A stretch of 64,000 nt of DNA from CAIWMF01 sp964402065 (lineage in GTDB: Bacteria; Verrucomicrobiota; Verrucomicrobiia; Chthoniobacterales; UBA6821): assembly GCA_964402065.1 (NCBI GenBank), contig CAYOAN010000006.1:62001-126000 (forward strand). Direction: 5' to 3'. Within the stretch, counting starts at the first letter, position 1; each line of letters starts with the position of its first letter. The translations under genes and the position numbers were made by a program. The notes beneath the pieces were generated by a model. That model did no database searches, was not told the origin of the DNA, and was given only the letters and a program-made list of their open reading frames with translations. Below, in pieces: positions 7,079-14,815 of the stretch.

Positions 7079-8386
7079 TTAGAGTAATGGTGCAACTACA
7101 TGGATAGCACCAAAAACATGCGATTCCTCTTGAATAGAAGCTGGCCCCCTTCCTTCTTCAAGCTCTGTCAAATAGTGTTGAGTTTTAGTCACCGTCGTAT
7201 CTGCTATTGCTAATGTTGCCTCAACCTCATCGATCTCAGCTCTAATATCACAAATATCTTCTTCTAGCTCAATTCCTTCACCACAATTATCTATTGTATA
7301 AGATAACAAAGTCCCTAAATTTCCTTCAGCTAGCCCTCGCGCATAATCGGAAACAGCCTCTATATATTCGATAGAATTTTTCAGCTCCTTTTTTTTATCT
7401 TCTGTTGTCGGAAAAAAATCACCAACCTCTCTCATTTTAAGAGAGTGGCTAATCGAGTCAATCTGGTCAAAAAGAGACGTTGTTTCTAGTTTTTGAAGCT
7501 TATCGATAACACTCTGATCTACCTTGGTTCCATAAAAAGGATGATCCACCAGTTGTTTCCCCTGTGAAATGACTTCTTGCGTGGCAGGACGCAATGTTTC
7601 ACCGGCTATTTGCAGGTGTTTGAGCAATAACGCATCTTGATGAGAGGCTTGTCTCAAATCTTCTTCTGAAGCTCCTTCTTGTTGTTCAGCTAAACGAGAT
7701 TTTATTAATTCCACAGCAGTGGTAATGGCAGAGGCTTTTAAGTCAGCATTCCCATACGCAAGACTCAATGTTTCTAATAACTCATTTCGCCTAGGTCTAT
7801 TTGGCTGTTCAAATATATAAAAAAAAGGATACGTCGCCTTAATAACACTTTTATTATAGTCGACAAGTTCTTTGGCGACATCAGCTGCTTGTTGTAATAT
7901 TTTATTTCTCTCTGAAAGAACGGGAAAATCAGAAGCCATCGCCTTTGACTCCTGAACATTGAGCGCGGTAATTCGGCGCTTTGGACTTGGAACATCTTCT
8001 TCTTCGCTTGGAGAAATTGCTCGTTTTACGGAAGAAGGTGAAGTCTTAATAACTTCCATTTTGCTTCCTTCAAAGTTCACAACCTTCGCTTTGGAAGCTT
8101 GCTGCTCGATTGTTGAGTCTTGATTAAATTCGTTGTGGCTTTGAGGAACAGAATCAACATTCATAGGATTATCGGTTGTATAAAAGTCTTCTTTAACAGA
8201 ACAGTGAAATTTATTCTCTCTTGATTCGCTTTCTGAAGAATCGTCCGTTCTCACTCTTTCTCTTGTTATGCTTCTTGCCTCTGCTGCTTCTTGGCCTAAA
8301 GGCTCTTCAAACATAGAAAAAGCATTTACACTCATCCCGACCAAACAGAGTGTTAAAAAAGAAATTGAATATGTTAATTTTTTCAC
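7079..8386 (-). CDS. Candidate secreted helical protein with a nuclear-localisation-like motif (stop-interrupted)
   Basis: A GTG start at 8386 gives a clean signal-peptide-like N-terminus (VKKLTYSISFLTLCLVGMSVNAFS). Longer starts would run into a decayed repeat, so GTG is preferred. The mature part has a disordered Ser/Glu-rich N-terminal third containing KRAISPSEEEDVPSPKRRITAL, a bipartite-NLS-like arrangement, then a long all-helical region. The reading frame ends at TAA but an in-frame 60-codon extension follows. No family is recognised. Neighbouring chaperone and effector-like genes suggest host interaction; the signal peptide would instead suggest Sec export, which remains unresolved. 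Confidence 0.6.
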   Translation of the reverse strand: MKKLTYSISFLTLCLVGMSVNAFSMFEEPLGQEAAEARSITRERVRTDDSSESESRENKFHCSVKEDFYTTDNPMNVDSVPQSHNEFNQDSTIEQQASKAKVVNFEGSKMEVIKTSPSSVKRAISPSEEEDVPSPKRRITALNVQESKAMASDFPVLSERNKILQQAADVAKELVDYNKSVIKATYPFFYIFEQPNRPRRNELLETLSLAYGNADLKASAITTAVELIKSRLAEQQEGASEEDLRQASHQDALLLKHLQIAGETLRPATQEVISQGKQLVDHPFYGTKVDQSVIDKLQKLETTSLFDQIDSISHSLKMREVGDFFPTTEDKKKELKNSIEYIEAVSDYARGLAEGNLGTLLSYTIDNCGEGIELEEDICDIRAEIDEVEATLAIADTTVTKTQHYLTELEEGRGPASIQEESHVFGAIHVVAPLL

Positions 8387-8404
8387 AAGAGAGATATTCC
8401 CAAT

Positions 8405-8470
8405 ATAGTCAAATGGCTTAGAGACCACTGGAAAGAATGCAGAACTTTTTAGAAAAAGCAAAGCCGAAGA
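8405..8470. repeat. Decayed family B half-element
   Basis: Reads TATAGTCAAATGGCTTAGAG then a segment ending TTTTTAGAAAAAGCAAAGCC, aligning with the left half of the B element at 21069-21226. The right half is missing. It separates the candidate effector gene from rpmH. Confidence 0.55.
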
Positions 8471-8493
8471 AAAACTTCACCTTAAAAAGTTAT

Positions 8494-8522
8494 TGACATC
8501 TTGTTGCAATTGAGGCATCCTC
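8494..8522 (+). promoter_or_regulatory. Possible promoter of rpmH
   Basis: A perfect -35 TTGACA at 8494-8499 is followed after 17 bases by CATCCT, a weak -10 match. It lies 20 bases upstream of the rpmH start. Weakly supported. Confidence 0.3.
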
Positions 8523-8542
8523 TCCCTTCAATTTTTTTCACG

Positions 8543-8716
8543 ATGAAGCGTACTTATCAACCATCTAAGCGTACACGAAAACAACAATTCGGATTTCGCG
8601 CCCGCATGGCGACTAAAAACGGTCGCGCCATTTTAAGTCGCCGTCGTCGTCATGGTCGCAAACGCCTTCTTCCTAAAGGTGTCGAAATTCACTTCAAGCG
8701 CCATACCGAAGCTTAA
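8543..8716 (+). CDS. rpmH: 50S ribosomal protein L34
   Basis: The 57-aa product MKRTYQPSKRTRKQQFGFRARMATKNGRAILSRRRRHGRKRL carries the L34 signature. It has a short extra C-terminal tail (LPKGVEIHFKRHTEA) beyond the usual 44-46 residues. The ATG at 8543 is chosen because MKRTYQPS is the invariant L34 start. It heads the conserved rpmH-rnpA-yidD-yidC order. Confidence 0.97.
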   Translation: MKRTYQPSKRTRKQQFGFRARMATKNGRAILSRRRRHGRKRLLPKGVEIHFKRHTEA

Positions 8717-8808
8717 GCTGAGCCAAAAAGGGACTCAGAGTCTTCAGTCCTTGACGTTTTCGTTTAATAGTTTCGCTCCGCTGCATTGCGGTAACGAATG
8801 ATTAAACA

Positions 8809-9183
8809 ATGATGCGCTCTTTTTCTTCAAAACAGACGCTTCCTCGTGATGTTCGCCTCTGCTTGAAGCATCAGTATACAGCGGTCCGTACAGAGGGCTT
8901 CTCCGCCTATGGGCCCTTTTTCCGATTGAACTGTTTACAACGAGCAGAGGACCCGACACAACTTGGCATTATTGTTTCCAAGCGCGTTGGTTCTGCCGTT
9001 GTCCGAAATAAAATTAAACGCCGCTTTCGAGAAATTTATCGCCAATCTCGTATTCAGCTTCAACCTCATCTCTGGATGGTGCTCATTGCAACACCCAAAG
9101 CAACAGCAGCTTCTTTTCAAGAATTAGAGAAGGAATGGTTGCGACTCGGGAAAAAACTTTCTATCTTCATTAACCCATGTTGA
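8809..9183 (+). CDS. rnpA: Ribonuclease P protein component
   Basis: 124 aa with the RnpA signature RNKIKRRFREIYR (residues about 64-76), FRLN and LGIIVSKRVGSAVVRNK. It assists the catalytic RNA in maturing tRNA 5' ends. It sits between rpmH and yidD as in most bacteria and overlaps yidD by 7 bases. The RNase P RNA gene is not in the window. Confidence 0.95.
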   Translation: MMRSFSSKQTLPRDVRLCLKHQYTAVRTEGFSAYGPFFRLNCLQRAEDPTQLGIIVSKRVGSAVVRNKIKRRFREIYRQSRIQLQPHLWMVLIATPKATAASFQELEKEWLRLGKKLSIFINPC

Positions 9184-9407
9184 TTTTTCTACTCCAACTG
9201 CCTGCTTACTTTTATCGCTGGCTGCTCTCCCCTCTCCTACATGCAATCTGCGGCCCTGGATGCGGCTGCCGCTTTGCTCCAAGTTGTTCACAATATTGGA
9301 TAGAATCTTTAAAAAAACATGGACCACTCCGGGGTCTCCGCTTTAGTCTTACTCGCCTTGCCCGCTGTCATCCTTGGAATCCAGGGGGCCATGATCCCGT
9401 CATTTAG
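9177..9407 (+). CDS. yidD: Membrane protein insertion efficiency factor YidD
   Basis: 76 aa, with the family pattern YRWLLSPLL...GCRFAPSCSQYWIESLKKHGPLRGL and RCHPWNPGGHDPV. It is a small membrane-associated protein working with YidC. Its start overlaps the rnpA end, implying coupled translation. Confidence 0.95.
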   Translation: MLIFLLQLPAYFYRWLLSPLLHAICGPGCGCRFAPSCSQYWIESLKKHGPLRGLRFSLTRLARCHPWNPGGHDPVI

Positions 9408-9438
9408 ATTTGGCGAAAAGATTTCCACTTTATTTTTC

Positions 9439-9459
9439 CTGTAACCTGTAACCTGTAAC
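9439..9459 (+). repeat. Heptad run (3 x CCTGTAA) upstream of yidC
   Basis: Three exact tandem 7-bp copies ending 10 bases before the yidC ATG. The same motif class occurs before several other genes in this window. Confidence 0.85.
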
Positions 9460-9469
9460 CCGTATTAAA

Positions 9470-11227
9470 ATGTTCGACCGTACTACTTGGATCGCTGTTA
9501 TTCTCTCGATTGCTGGCCTCATTGGATGGCAATGGTATTATACTACTCATACGCTTCCTGCTATCAAAACAGAGCGTGCTGCCGTTGAACAAGCCCCTAC
9601 ACCTGCTCCAGCTTCTTCCTTAGAAACAAGCCCAACGCCTTCTAACACGGATGCTCTGACGGGAACCGCAAGCACTCCACCTGCGTCACAGAACACAACT
9701 GAAAATAGTGTCCCTGTTTTAACAGCACGTCGTGAAACACTTGATACTGCAAAAGCAGAATATCTTTTTGCAAGTAATGTTGCCGGCATTGAAAACATCA
9801 CTCTCTTTCTCCACCTTGGCGCGCAAGATCACAGCCTGCAGCTTAACGACCTCTCCCCTGTCCCTATTGGCGCTCTTTTAGAAGCTCCAGGAAAAATAGT
9901 CGAAGGGTTTTCAATGAATGCCGATAAAACGACCGGCAAAAGCTTCTTTGAACATCAAGAAGCTAACGGTTTGATGATCACGAAATTTTTCACACTCCCT
10001 CAAACCACAGGATCTCCCGAGGAATATTTGGTCGGCTTGGATGTAACCTTTAGTAATACGAGTCAAACGCCACTTGAAACACCTGCTTATTTGTTAGCAG
10101 CAGGAGGTGCAACTCCGGTTCATGCTACTGATGCACCAACTTATACCCGCTTTGATTCTTTCAACGAAGGAAAAATGACCACCATTGATGTCAATTGGTT
10201 CGGAGCTAGCAAACTTCCCCTCGTTGGCACAGAACTTCGCGCAGCACGTCCTTTCTATCAACTTAATACCCCTGGCATTGCTTGGACTGCTGTAACAAGC
10301 CAATATTTTTGCACAATTCTCACAACACAAGGCAAAGGAACCACAGGTGCTTGGGCCACTCGCTTTGAAACCCCACTTTTAAACCAGCGGACACAGAAGC
10401 CCATTTACGGCATGGAGGGAGGTCTGCGACTAGAAGCGCTTCACTTGGCCCCAGGTGAGTCCGTTTCCTATCACTTTTCTATTTTTGCAGGACCAAAAGA
10501 TTTTAAAGGACTAGAAAAATTAGGCGCAGGTCAACAAGCCGTCATGAATTTTGGAATGTTTCACTTAGTTTCCGAATTTTTGCTCTGGGCGATGAACGCT
10601 CTGAAAGGTCTCCTTGGAAATTATGCAGCTGCAATCATTGTCCTCACGCTTTTGATTAAATCAGCACTCTGGCCGATTCAAAACAAAGCCACTAACTCGA
10701 TGCGCCGCATGCAGCTTCTTTCTCCGAAGATGACAGAGCTCCGCGAAAAATATAAAGCCAACCCTACTAAAATGAACGAAGAGCTCATGAAGCTGTACAA
10801 GCATTATGGGGTCAATCCGTTTGGAGGATGCTTGCCCATGCTCGTTCAGATTCCTGTTTTCTTTGGCTTCTACTCGATGCTAGGAACAGCCATTGAACTC
10901 CGTAACTCTCATTTTCTTTGGATTCATGACCTCTCGCAACCTGACACAATTGCTCATTTCATGAATATGCCCATCAATTGTCTTCCAATCATCATGGCTG
11001 GAACGATGCTCTGGCAAATGTCTCTCTCTCCAAAAGGAGGAGACCCAGCACAGCAACGGATGATGTACATCATGCCAATCATCTTTTTGAGTTTCTGTTA
11101 TAATTTTGCTTCTGCACTTGCCCTCTACTGGACAACTCAAAATATTTTTTCGATTATCCAACTCTACGTCACTCGTAATCGCCCTCTGCCAAAACTGGAA
11201 ACTATTAAGGTAAAGAAAAGAAAATAA
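9470..11227 (+). CDS. yidC: Membrane protein insertase YidC
   Basis: 585 aa. The N-terminal membrane anchor (TTWIAVILSIAGLIGWQWYY) is followed by a Pro/Thr/Ser linker and a large periplasmic beta domain to about residue 340, as in the Gram-negative form. The C-terminal insertase core has the hallmark segments LLGNYAAAIIVLTLLIKSALWPIQNKA, MKLYKHYGVNPFGGCLPMLVQIPVFFGFY, and terminal membrane helices. It ends in a basic KKRK tail, consistent with ribosome contact. It is the last gene of the rpmH cluster. Confidence 0.97.
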   Translation: MFDRTTWIAVILSIAGLIGWQWYYTTHTLPAIKTERAAVEQAPTPAPASSLETSPTPSNTDALTGTASTPPASQNTTENSVPVLTARRETLDTAKAEYLFASNVAGIENITLFLHLGAQDHSLQLNDLSPVPIGALLEAPGKIVEGFSMNADKTTGKSFFEHQEANGLMITKFFTLPQTTGSPEEYLVGLDVTFSNTSQTPLETPAYLLAAGGATPVHATDAPTYTRFDSFNEGKMTTIDVNWFGASKLPLVGTELRAARPFYQLNTPGIAWTAVTSQYFCTILTTQGKGTTGAWATRFETPLLNQRTQKPIYGMEGGLRLEALHLAPGESVSYHFSIFAGPKDFKGLEKLGAGQQAVMNFGMFHLVSEFLLWAMNALKGLLGNYAAAIIVLTLLIKSALWPIQNKATNSMRRMQLLSPKMTELREKYKANPTKMNEELMKLYKHYGVNPFGGCLPMLVQIPVFFGFYSMLGTAIELRNSHFLWIHDLSQPDTIAHFMNMPINCLPIIMAGTMLWQMSLSPKGGDPAQQRMMYIMPIIFLSFCYNFASALALYWTTQNIFSIIQLYVTRNRPLPKLETIKVKKRK

Positions 11228-11295
11228 GGCGAGAGAGGTCTCAGAAAATAATAATTTTTTATTTTCATCCACGTTTTTAGGTTAAATTAGTCCTT

Positions 11296-12243
11296 ATGCC
11301 CACTGCTCAATTTCGCGATTACTACCAAACGCTTGGTGTTCCCAAAACTGCTTCTGCAGATGAGATCAAGTCAGCTTTCCGTAAATTAGCCCGCCAGTAC
11401 CACCCTGACGTGGCAAAGGACAAAAAAACAGCTGAAGAAAAATTTAAAGAAATTAACGAAGCCTACGAAGTTTTAAGCAATCCCGATAATCGGAAAAAAT
11501 ACGACACCTATGGCGCAAGCTGGTCACAAGGAGGCGCCGGAGCTGGAAGCGCTTATCGTGGGAGCGGCGCTCCAGGAGGATTTGAAGGGATGGGTGGATT
11601 TGGTGGCAATGAAGAATTCCATTTTGGAGGCACGGGATTTAGCGACTTCTTTGAACAATTTTTTGGAACACGTCGTGGCCGCGCTTATAGCGGTGGAATG
11701 GGCTTTGAAGAAACACCTCAGCGCGGTGATGACGTTGAAGCTGACTTGCTTGTGACCCTTGAGGAAGTTCTTCGCGGAGCAACGCGCTCCATCTCCTTGC
11801 GCAAACCCGGGTCTCGAGAACCTCAAACCTACACCATTAAAATTCCTCAAGGCGTCCGTGAAGGCCAACGCATCCGTCTTGCTGGCCAAGGCGGCCGTAG
11901 CAGCGGAGCACCTGGTGATCTTTATCTTCGCGTTAAATTACAACAGCATCCCGATTTTTATTTTGAAGACAGCGATATTTTTCATGATGTTGAAATCCCT
12001 GTTTGGCAAGCAACGCTGGGAGGTGAATTGACTATTCCAACTCCCGAAGGCCGCGTGAAATTAAAGATTCCTGCCGGCACTCAACCTGGAAAAAAATTTC
12101 GCATCCCGAAACAAGGCTTACCATCAGGAAAAGGAACGCGTGGTGATTTTTTTGCAGTTGTGATGATTCAAATTCCAACGAAGTTGAACGCAAAAGAAAA
12201 AGCTATTTGGGAACAACTCCAACACCTTCACGCTCAAAATTGA
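11296..12243 (+). CDS. DnaJ-family co-chaperone of CbpA type
   Basis: 315 aa. The N-terminal J domain contains HPD in RKLARQYHPDVAKDKK, then a Gly/Phe-rich stretch (about residues 75-135) and two beta C-terminal domains (VEADLLVTLEEVLRGATRSI, GQRIRLAGQGGRSSGAPGDLYLRV, TPEGRVKLKIPAGTQPGKKFRIPKQGLP). There are no CxxCxGxG zinc-finger repeats, so it is a class II protein like CbpA. It would stimulate DnaK ATPase. It starts 68 bases after yidC and is followed by the tandem array. Confidence 0.93.
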   Translation: MPTAQFRDYYQTLGVPKTASADEIKSAFRKLARQYHPDVAKDKKTAEEKFKEINEAYEVLSNPDNRKKYDTYGASWSQGGAGAGSAYRGSGAPGGFEGMGGFGGNEEFHFGGTGFSDFFEQFFGTRRGRAYSGGMGFEETPQRGDDVEADLLVTLEEVLRGATRSISLRKPGSREPQTYTIKIPQGVREGQRIRLAGQGGRSSGAPGDLYLRVKLQQHPDFYFEDSDIFHDVEIPVWQATLGGELTIPTPEGRVKLKIPAGTQPGKKFRIPKQGLPSGKGTRGDFFAVVMIQIPTKLNAKEKAIWEQLQHLHAQN

Positions 12244-12269
12244 GTAACGAAACATACAGGCTGTGAAGG

Positions 12270-13137
12270 GCCGAGACGAGCGCGTTCAACCTCAGAAACG
12301 CAGTGTATATCTCATACTCGAGGCTTCAAGCACCAGAGTGACGCAGTCCTGCGCAGCTACAGTTTTATTTAAAATGCTCTAGAACGAAATCTGGCCAAAT
12401 GAGATTGGAAGAGGATCTGAAGTTCACAAAATAAAAATATAAAGACTCAGATTGAATAAAAGTTGAAATATAGTTTCCCTACAAGAAGGCTAGAGTCTAG
12501 TTCAAATGCGCTGCTGGGGATGCAGGACAAGGAACGAGGAGCGCAGAAACGCAGTGTATATCTCATACTCGAGGCTTCAAGCACCGGAGTGACGCAGCAA
12601 TGCGCAGCTACAGTTTTATTTAAAATGCTCTAGAACGAAATCTGGCCAAATGAGATTGGAAGAGGATCTGAAGTTCACAAAATAAAAATATAAAGACTCA
12701 GATTGAATAAAAGTTGAAATATAGTTTCCCTACAAGAAGGCTAGAGTCTAGTTCAAATGCGCTGCTGGGGATGCAGGACAAGGAACGAGGAGCGCAGAAA
12801 CGCAGTGTATATCTCATACTCGAGGCTTCAAGCACCAGAGTGACGCAGCAATGCGCGGCTACAGTTTTATTCAAAATGCTCTAGAACGAAATCTGGCCAA
12901 ATGAGATTGGAAGAGGATCTGAAGTTCACAAAATAAAAATATAAAGACTCAGATTGAATAAAAGTTGAAATATAGTTTCCCTACAAGAAGGCTAGAGTCT
13001 AGTTCAAATGCGCTGCTGGGGATGCAGGACAAGGAACGAGGAGCGCAGAAACGCAGTGTATATCTCATACTCGAGGCTTCAAGCACCGGAGTGACGCAGT
13101 CCTGCGCCCCAGCAGTAGCATTTGAACTAGACTCTAG
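12270..13137. repeat. Tandem array of a 251-bp unit (about 3.3 copies), family D
   Basis: CAGTGTATATCTCATACTCG recurs at 12301, 12552, 12803 and 13054, an exact 251-bp period. Units are nearly identical, with single-base differences such as accAgag/accGgag. Each unit has a GC-richer palindromic D core, then about 150 bases of AT-rich spacer that includes GAAGTTCACAAAATAAAAAT. The first unit has a divergent left part. It fills the whole gap between the DnaJ-type gene and the porin. No open frame supports a protein. Confidence 0.95.
12992..13137. repeat. Complete family D palindromic element ending the array
   Basis: The perfect 20-bp inverted ends are CTAGAGTCTAGTTCAAATGC (12992-13011) and its complement (13118-13137). 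Inner arms GCAGGAC / GTCCTGC flank a core with a small hairpin around CACCGGAGTG. The right end supplies the stop codon of the porin gene. Confidence 0.85.
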
Positions 13138-14648
13138 AATACTACTCCAACCTCAACGCCTAGCACCAATGCATTAGGAATATTTCCAGTCCCACCTGGA
13201 CGAATGATCCATTGCAAATCGGGTTGGATATAAGAAAAATTTGTAAGATGAATCCTATACCCTGATTCGTAGGCAAGTTCATAAGTGGGATATCCTTTTC
13301 CTAACTGATCTTGAGCGCTTGCATAATTGGAACTGAAAGATCCATACATTACTCCCAATGTTGTAAAATCATCTTCACGTCCTGGAATGAGCCCCGTATA
13401 GATAGCACCAGCATTGACTTGAAATGGTAGTTGCGAAATATTTTGCTGAGGGCAGACCACATAATCAGACCAAAGGATAAGTCCCGTGTTATTTGTTGGA
13501 TTGGGTTTATAAACGAGCTGGTCAGCATGCCAGTAAAGGCCGTAGGAATTAGCCGCAGGAGTACTGCTATTAAATTGTTGGTAAGTGGCTGTTGAATAAT
13601 ATCCACCCATCCAATAATGGCCCATCAATCCTTGGAACGGAGAATGATTGGGCGAAGCTAGTGAATTGTTATTATTAGTTGATTGAGCAGGCGTAGCTCG
13701 CTGAGTTCTGCTCTCATTAGGCGACGATACCGTTTTGAAAAATTCAGGACTCCATCCATATTGCCCTAACAGCATCACTCCATTCTCAGGATAAAAATTC
13801 CAATTAAGTCCATTGCGAGTGAAAGGCGTTACTTGGTAAGCACCAACACGAGCGTTCATATCATGAGGGAGTTCTACTTTCAATCGACTCCCCCAGACAG
13901 AGTTAAAATAAGAAGACATTTTCCCATTGAGCCAAAGTGCTTCGGGATTTCCATTAATACCCGAGCTCATATAAAGAAAATTGAGTGGCGAAATTGCGAA
14001 CTCATTTCCAGCAACAATACGACCCAATTTCAAACTCGCCTTATCATCAAAAAATTTTTGCTCATAGAACAGTTCATTGAAATGGATGGTTTCGACCGCA
14101 TAGGTCTGTTGGACAGGAAATAAATTTCCAATATTGTTTTGCGAAAGATTATTTCCATTGAGCTCCATCGTGCTGATTGTGAAATACCCACCATGCCATC
14201 TAAACAGTTTTTCTGTATCGAGAAGACAAGCTAAGACAAAAACATCTGCATAATTGCATCCCCCCGGACGAAAGCCTCCCACGGGATTTCCAACGGTATC
14301 CGAAGTATAAGTAATCGAAAAATTAACACCTTGATCACTCAATACATTGCGTTGCTTAAACCAATCCCCGAAAGCTTTTTCGCTTTCCATAATACTATGA
14401 GGGGTTGTTTGACGTGCCAAATAAGGCAATAAAATTTGCTGCTGCTCACCGCTCCATGGCATGGAACGAAAGGAGTCTTCACTAAATCCAAAAAATTCTC
14501 TCCAATCAACTTCACTCATGCCAGCTTCCTCATTAGCTTGCACAACATATTCACGAGAATCTCTAGCTGCAGGCATCAATGAATTTGTCTCATTGGCGCC
14601 TCCTGCTACAAGTGTAGCTACTAAAAAAAGGAACGACGAAAGAAGCAT
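13134..14648 (-). CDS. OprB-like carbohydrate-selective porin, copy 1
   Basis: 504 aa with a signal peptide (MLLSSFLFLVATLVAGGANE). The mature protein shows the OprB pattern: an N-terminal ESEKAFGDWFKQRNVLSDQGVNFSITYTSDTVGNPVGGF, then repeated short amphipathic strands rich in aromatic and Asn residues, and a terminal beta signal ending LVLGVEVGVVF. It would form an outer-membrane channel for sugars. It is a paralogue of the gene at 21781, which ends with nearly the same residues (LVIGAQTGVIF). The TAG stop lies inside the terminal inverted repeat of a D element, so the insertion abuts the last sense codon. A heptad run lies directly upstream of its ATG. Confidence 0.85.
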   Translation of the reverse strand: MLLSSFLFLVATLVAGGANETNSLMPAARDSREYVVQANEEAGMSEVDWREFFGFSEDSFRSMPWSGEQQQILLPYLARQTTPHSIMESEKAFGDWFKQRNVLSDQGVNFSITYTSDTVGNPVGGFRPGGCNYADVFVLACLLDTEKLFRWHGGYFTISTMELNGNNLSQNNIGNLFPVQQTYAVETIHFNELFYEQKFFDDKASLKLGRIVAGNEFAISPLNFLYMSSGINGNPEALWLNGKMSSYFNSVWGSRLKVELPHDMNARVGAYQVTPFTRNGLNWNFYPENGVMLLGQYGWSPEFFKTVSSPNESRTQRATPAQSTNNNNSLASPNHSPFQGLMGHYWMGGYYSTATYQQFNSSTPAANSYGLYWHADQLVYKPNPTNNTGLILWSDYVVCPQQNISQLPFQVNAGAIYTGLIPGREDDFTTLGVMYGSFSSNYASAQDQLGKGYPTYELAYESGYRIHLTNFSYIQPDLQWIIRPGGTGNIPNALVLGVEVGVVF

Positions 14649-14669
14649 TTTAAAAGTTGCAGATTGCAG
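14649..14669 (-). repeat. Heptad run upstream of the porin gene
   Basis: The minus strand reads CTGCAAT CTGCAAC TTTTAAA directly before the ATG: two heptads of the CTGYAAY class and one degenerate. Confidence 0.6.
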
Positions 14670-14786
14670 AAAAATGAAGACAGCGCGAAAAAAGTTCCTT
14701 CATCAAACTGAACCTATTTTTAAGATTGATCTATAGTGTATTATCTTAATCGTTTTTATTCACTACTCCAGGCAACAAACTTTACT

Positions 14787-14814
14787 CTGTAATCTGTACC
14801 CTGTACGCTGTTCT
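14787..14814 (+). repeat. Heptad run upstream of serS
   Basis: Reads CTGTAAT CTGTACC CTGTACG CTGTTCT, four 7-bp units in register, ending one base before the serS ATG at 14816. No conventional Shine-Dalgarno sequence is present. Confidence 0.75.
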
Positions 14815-14815
14815 T

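Noticed and set aside
7774..7995. Alternative frame within the candidate secreted helical protein
   Set aside because: The composition (FPFFQREIKYYNKQ) is atypical and it lies in another frame of a longer coherent protein.
12270..13137. CRISPR array
   Set aside because: The repeat unit is 251 bp and contiguous, without alternating short repeats and unique spacers, and no cas gene is nearby.
13833..14123. Plus-strand frame of 96 codons opposite the first porin gene
   Set aside because: It is fully contained in the porin gene, has no ribosome-binding site and no family similarity.
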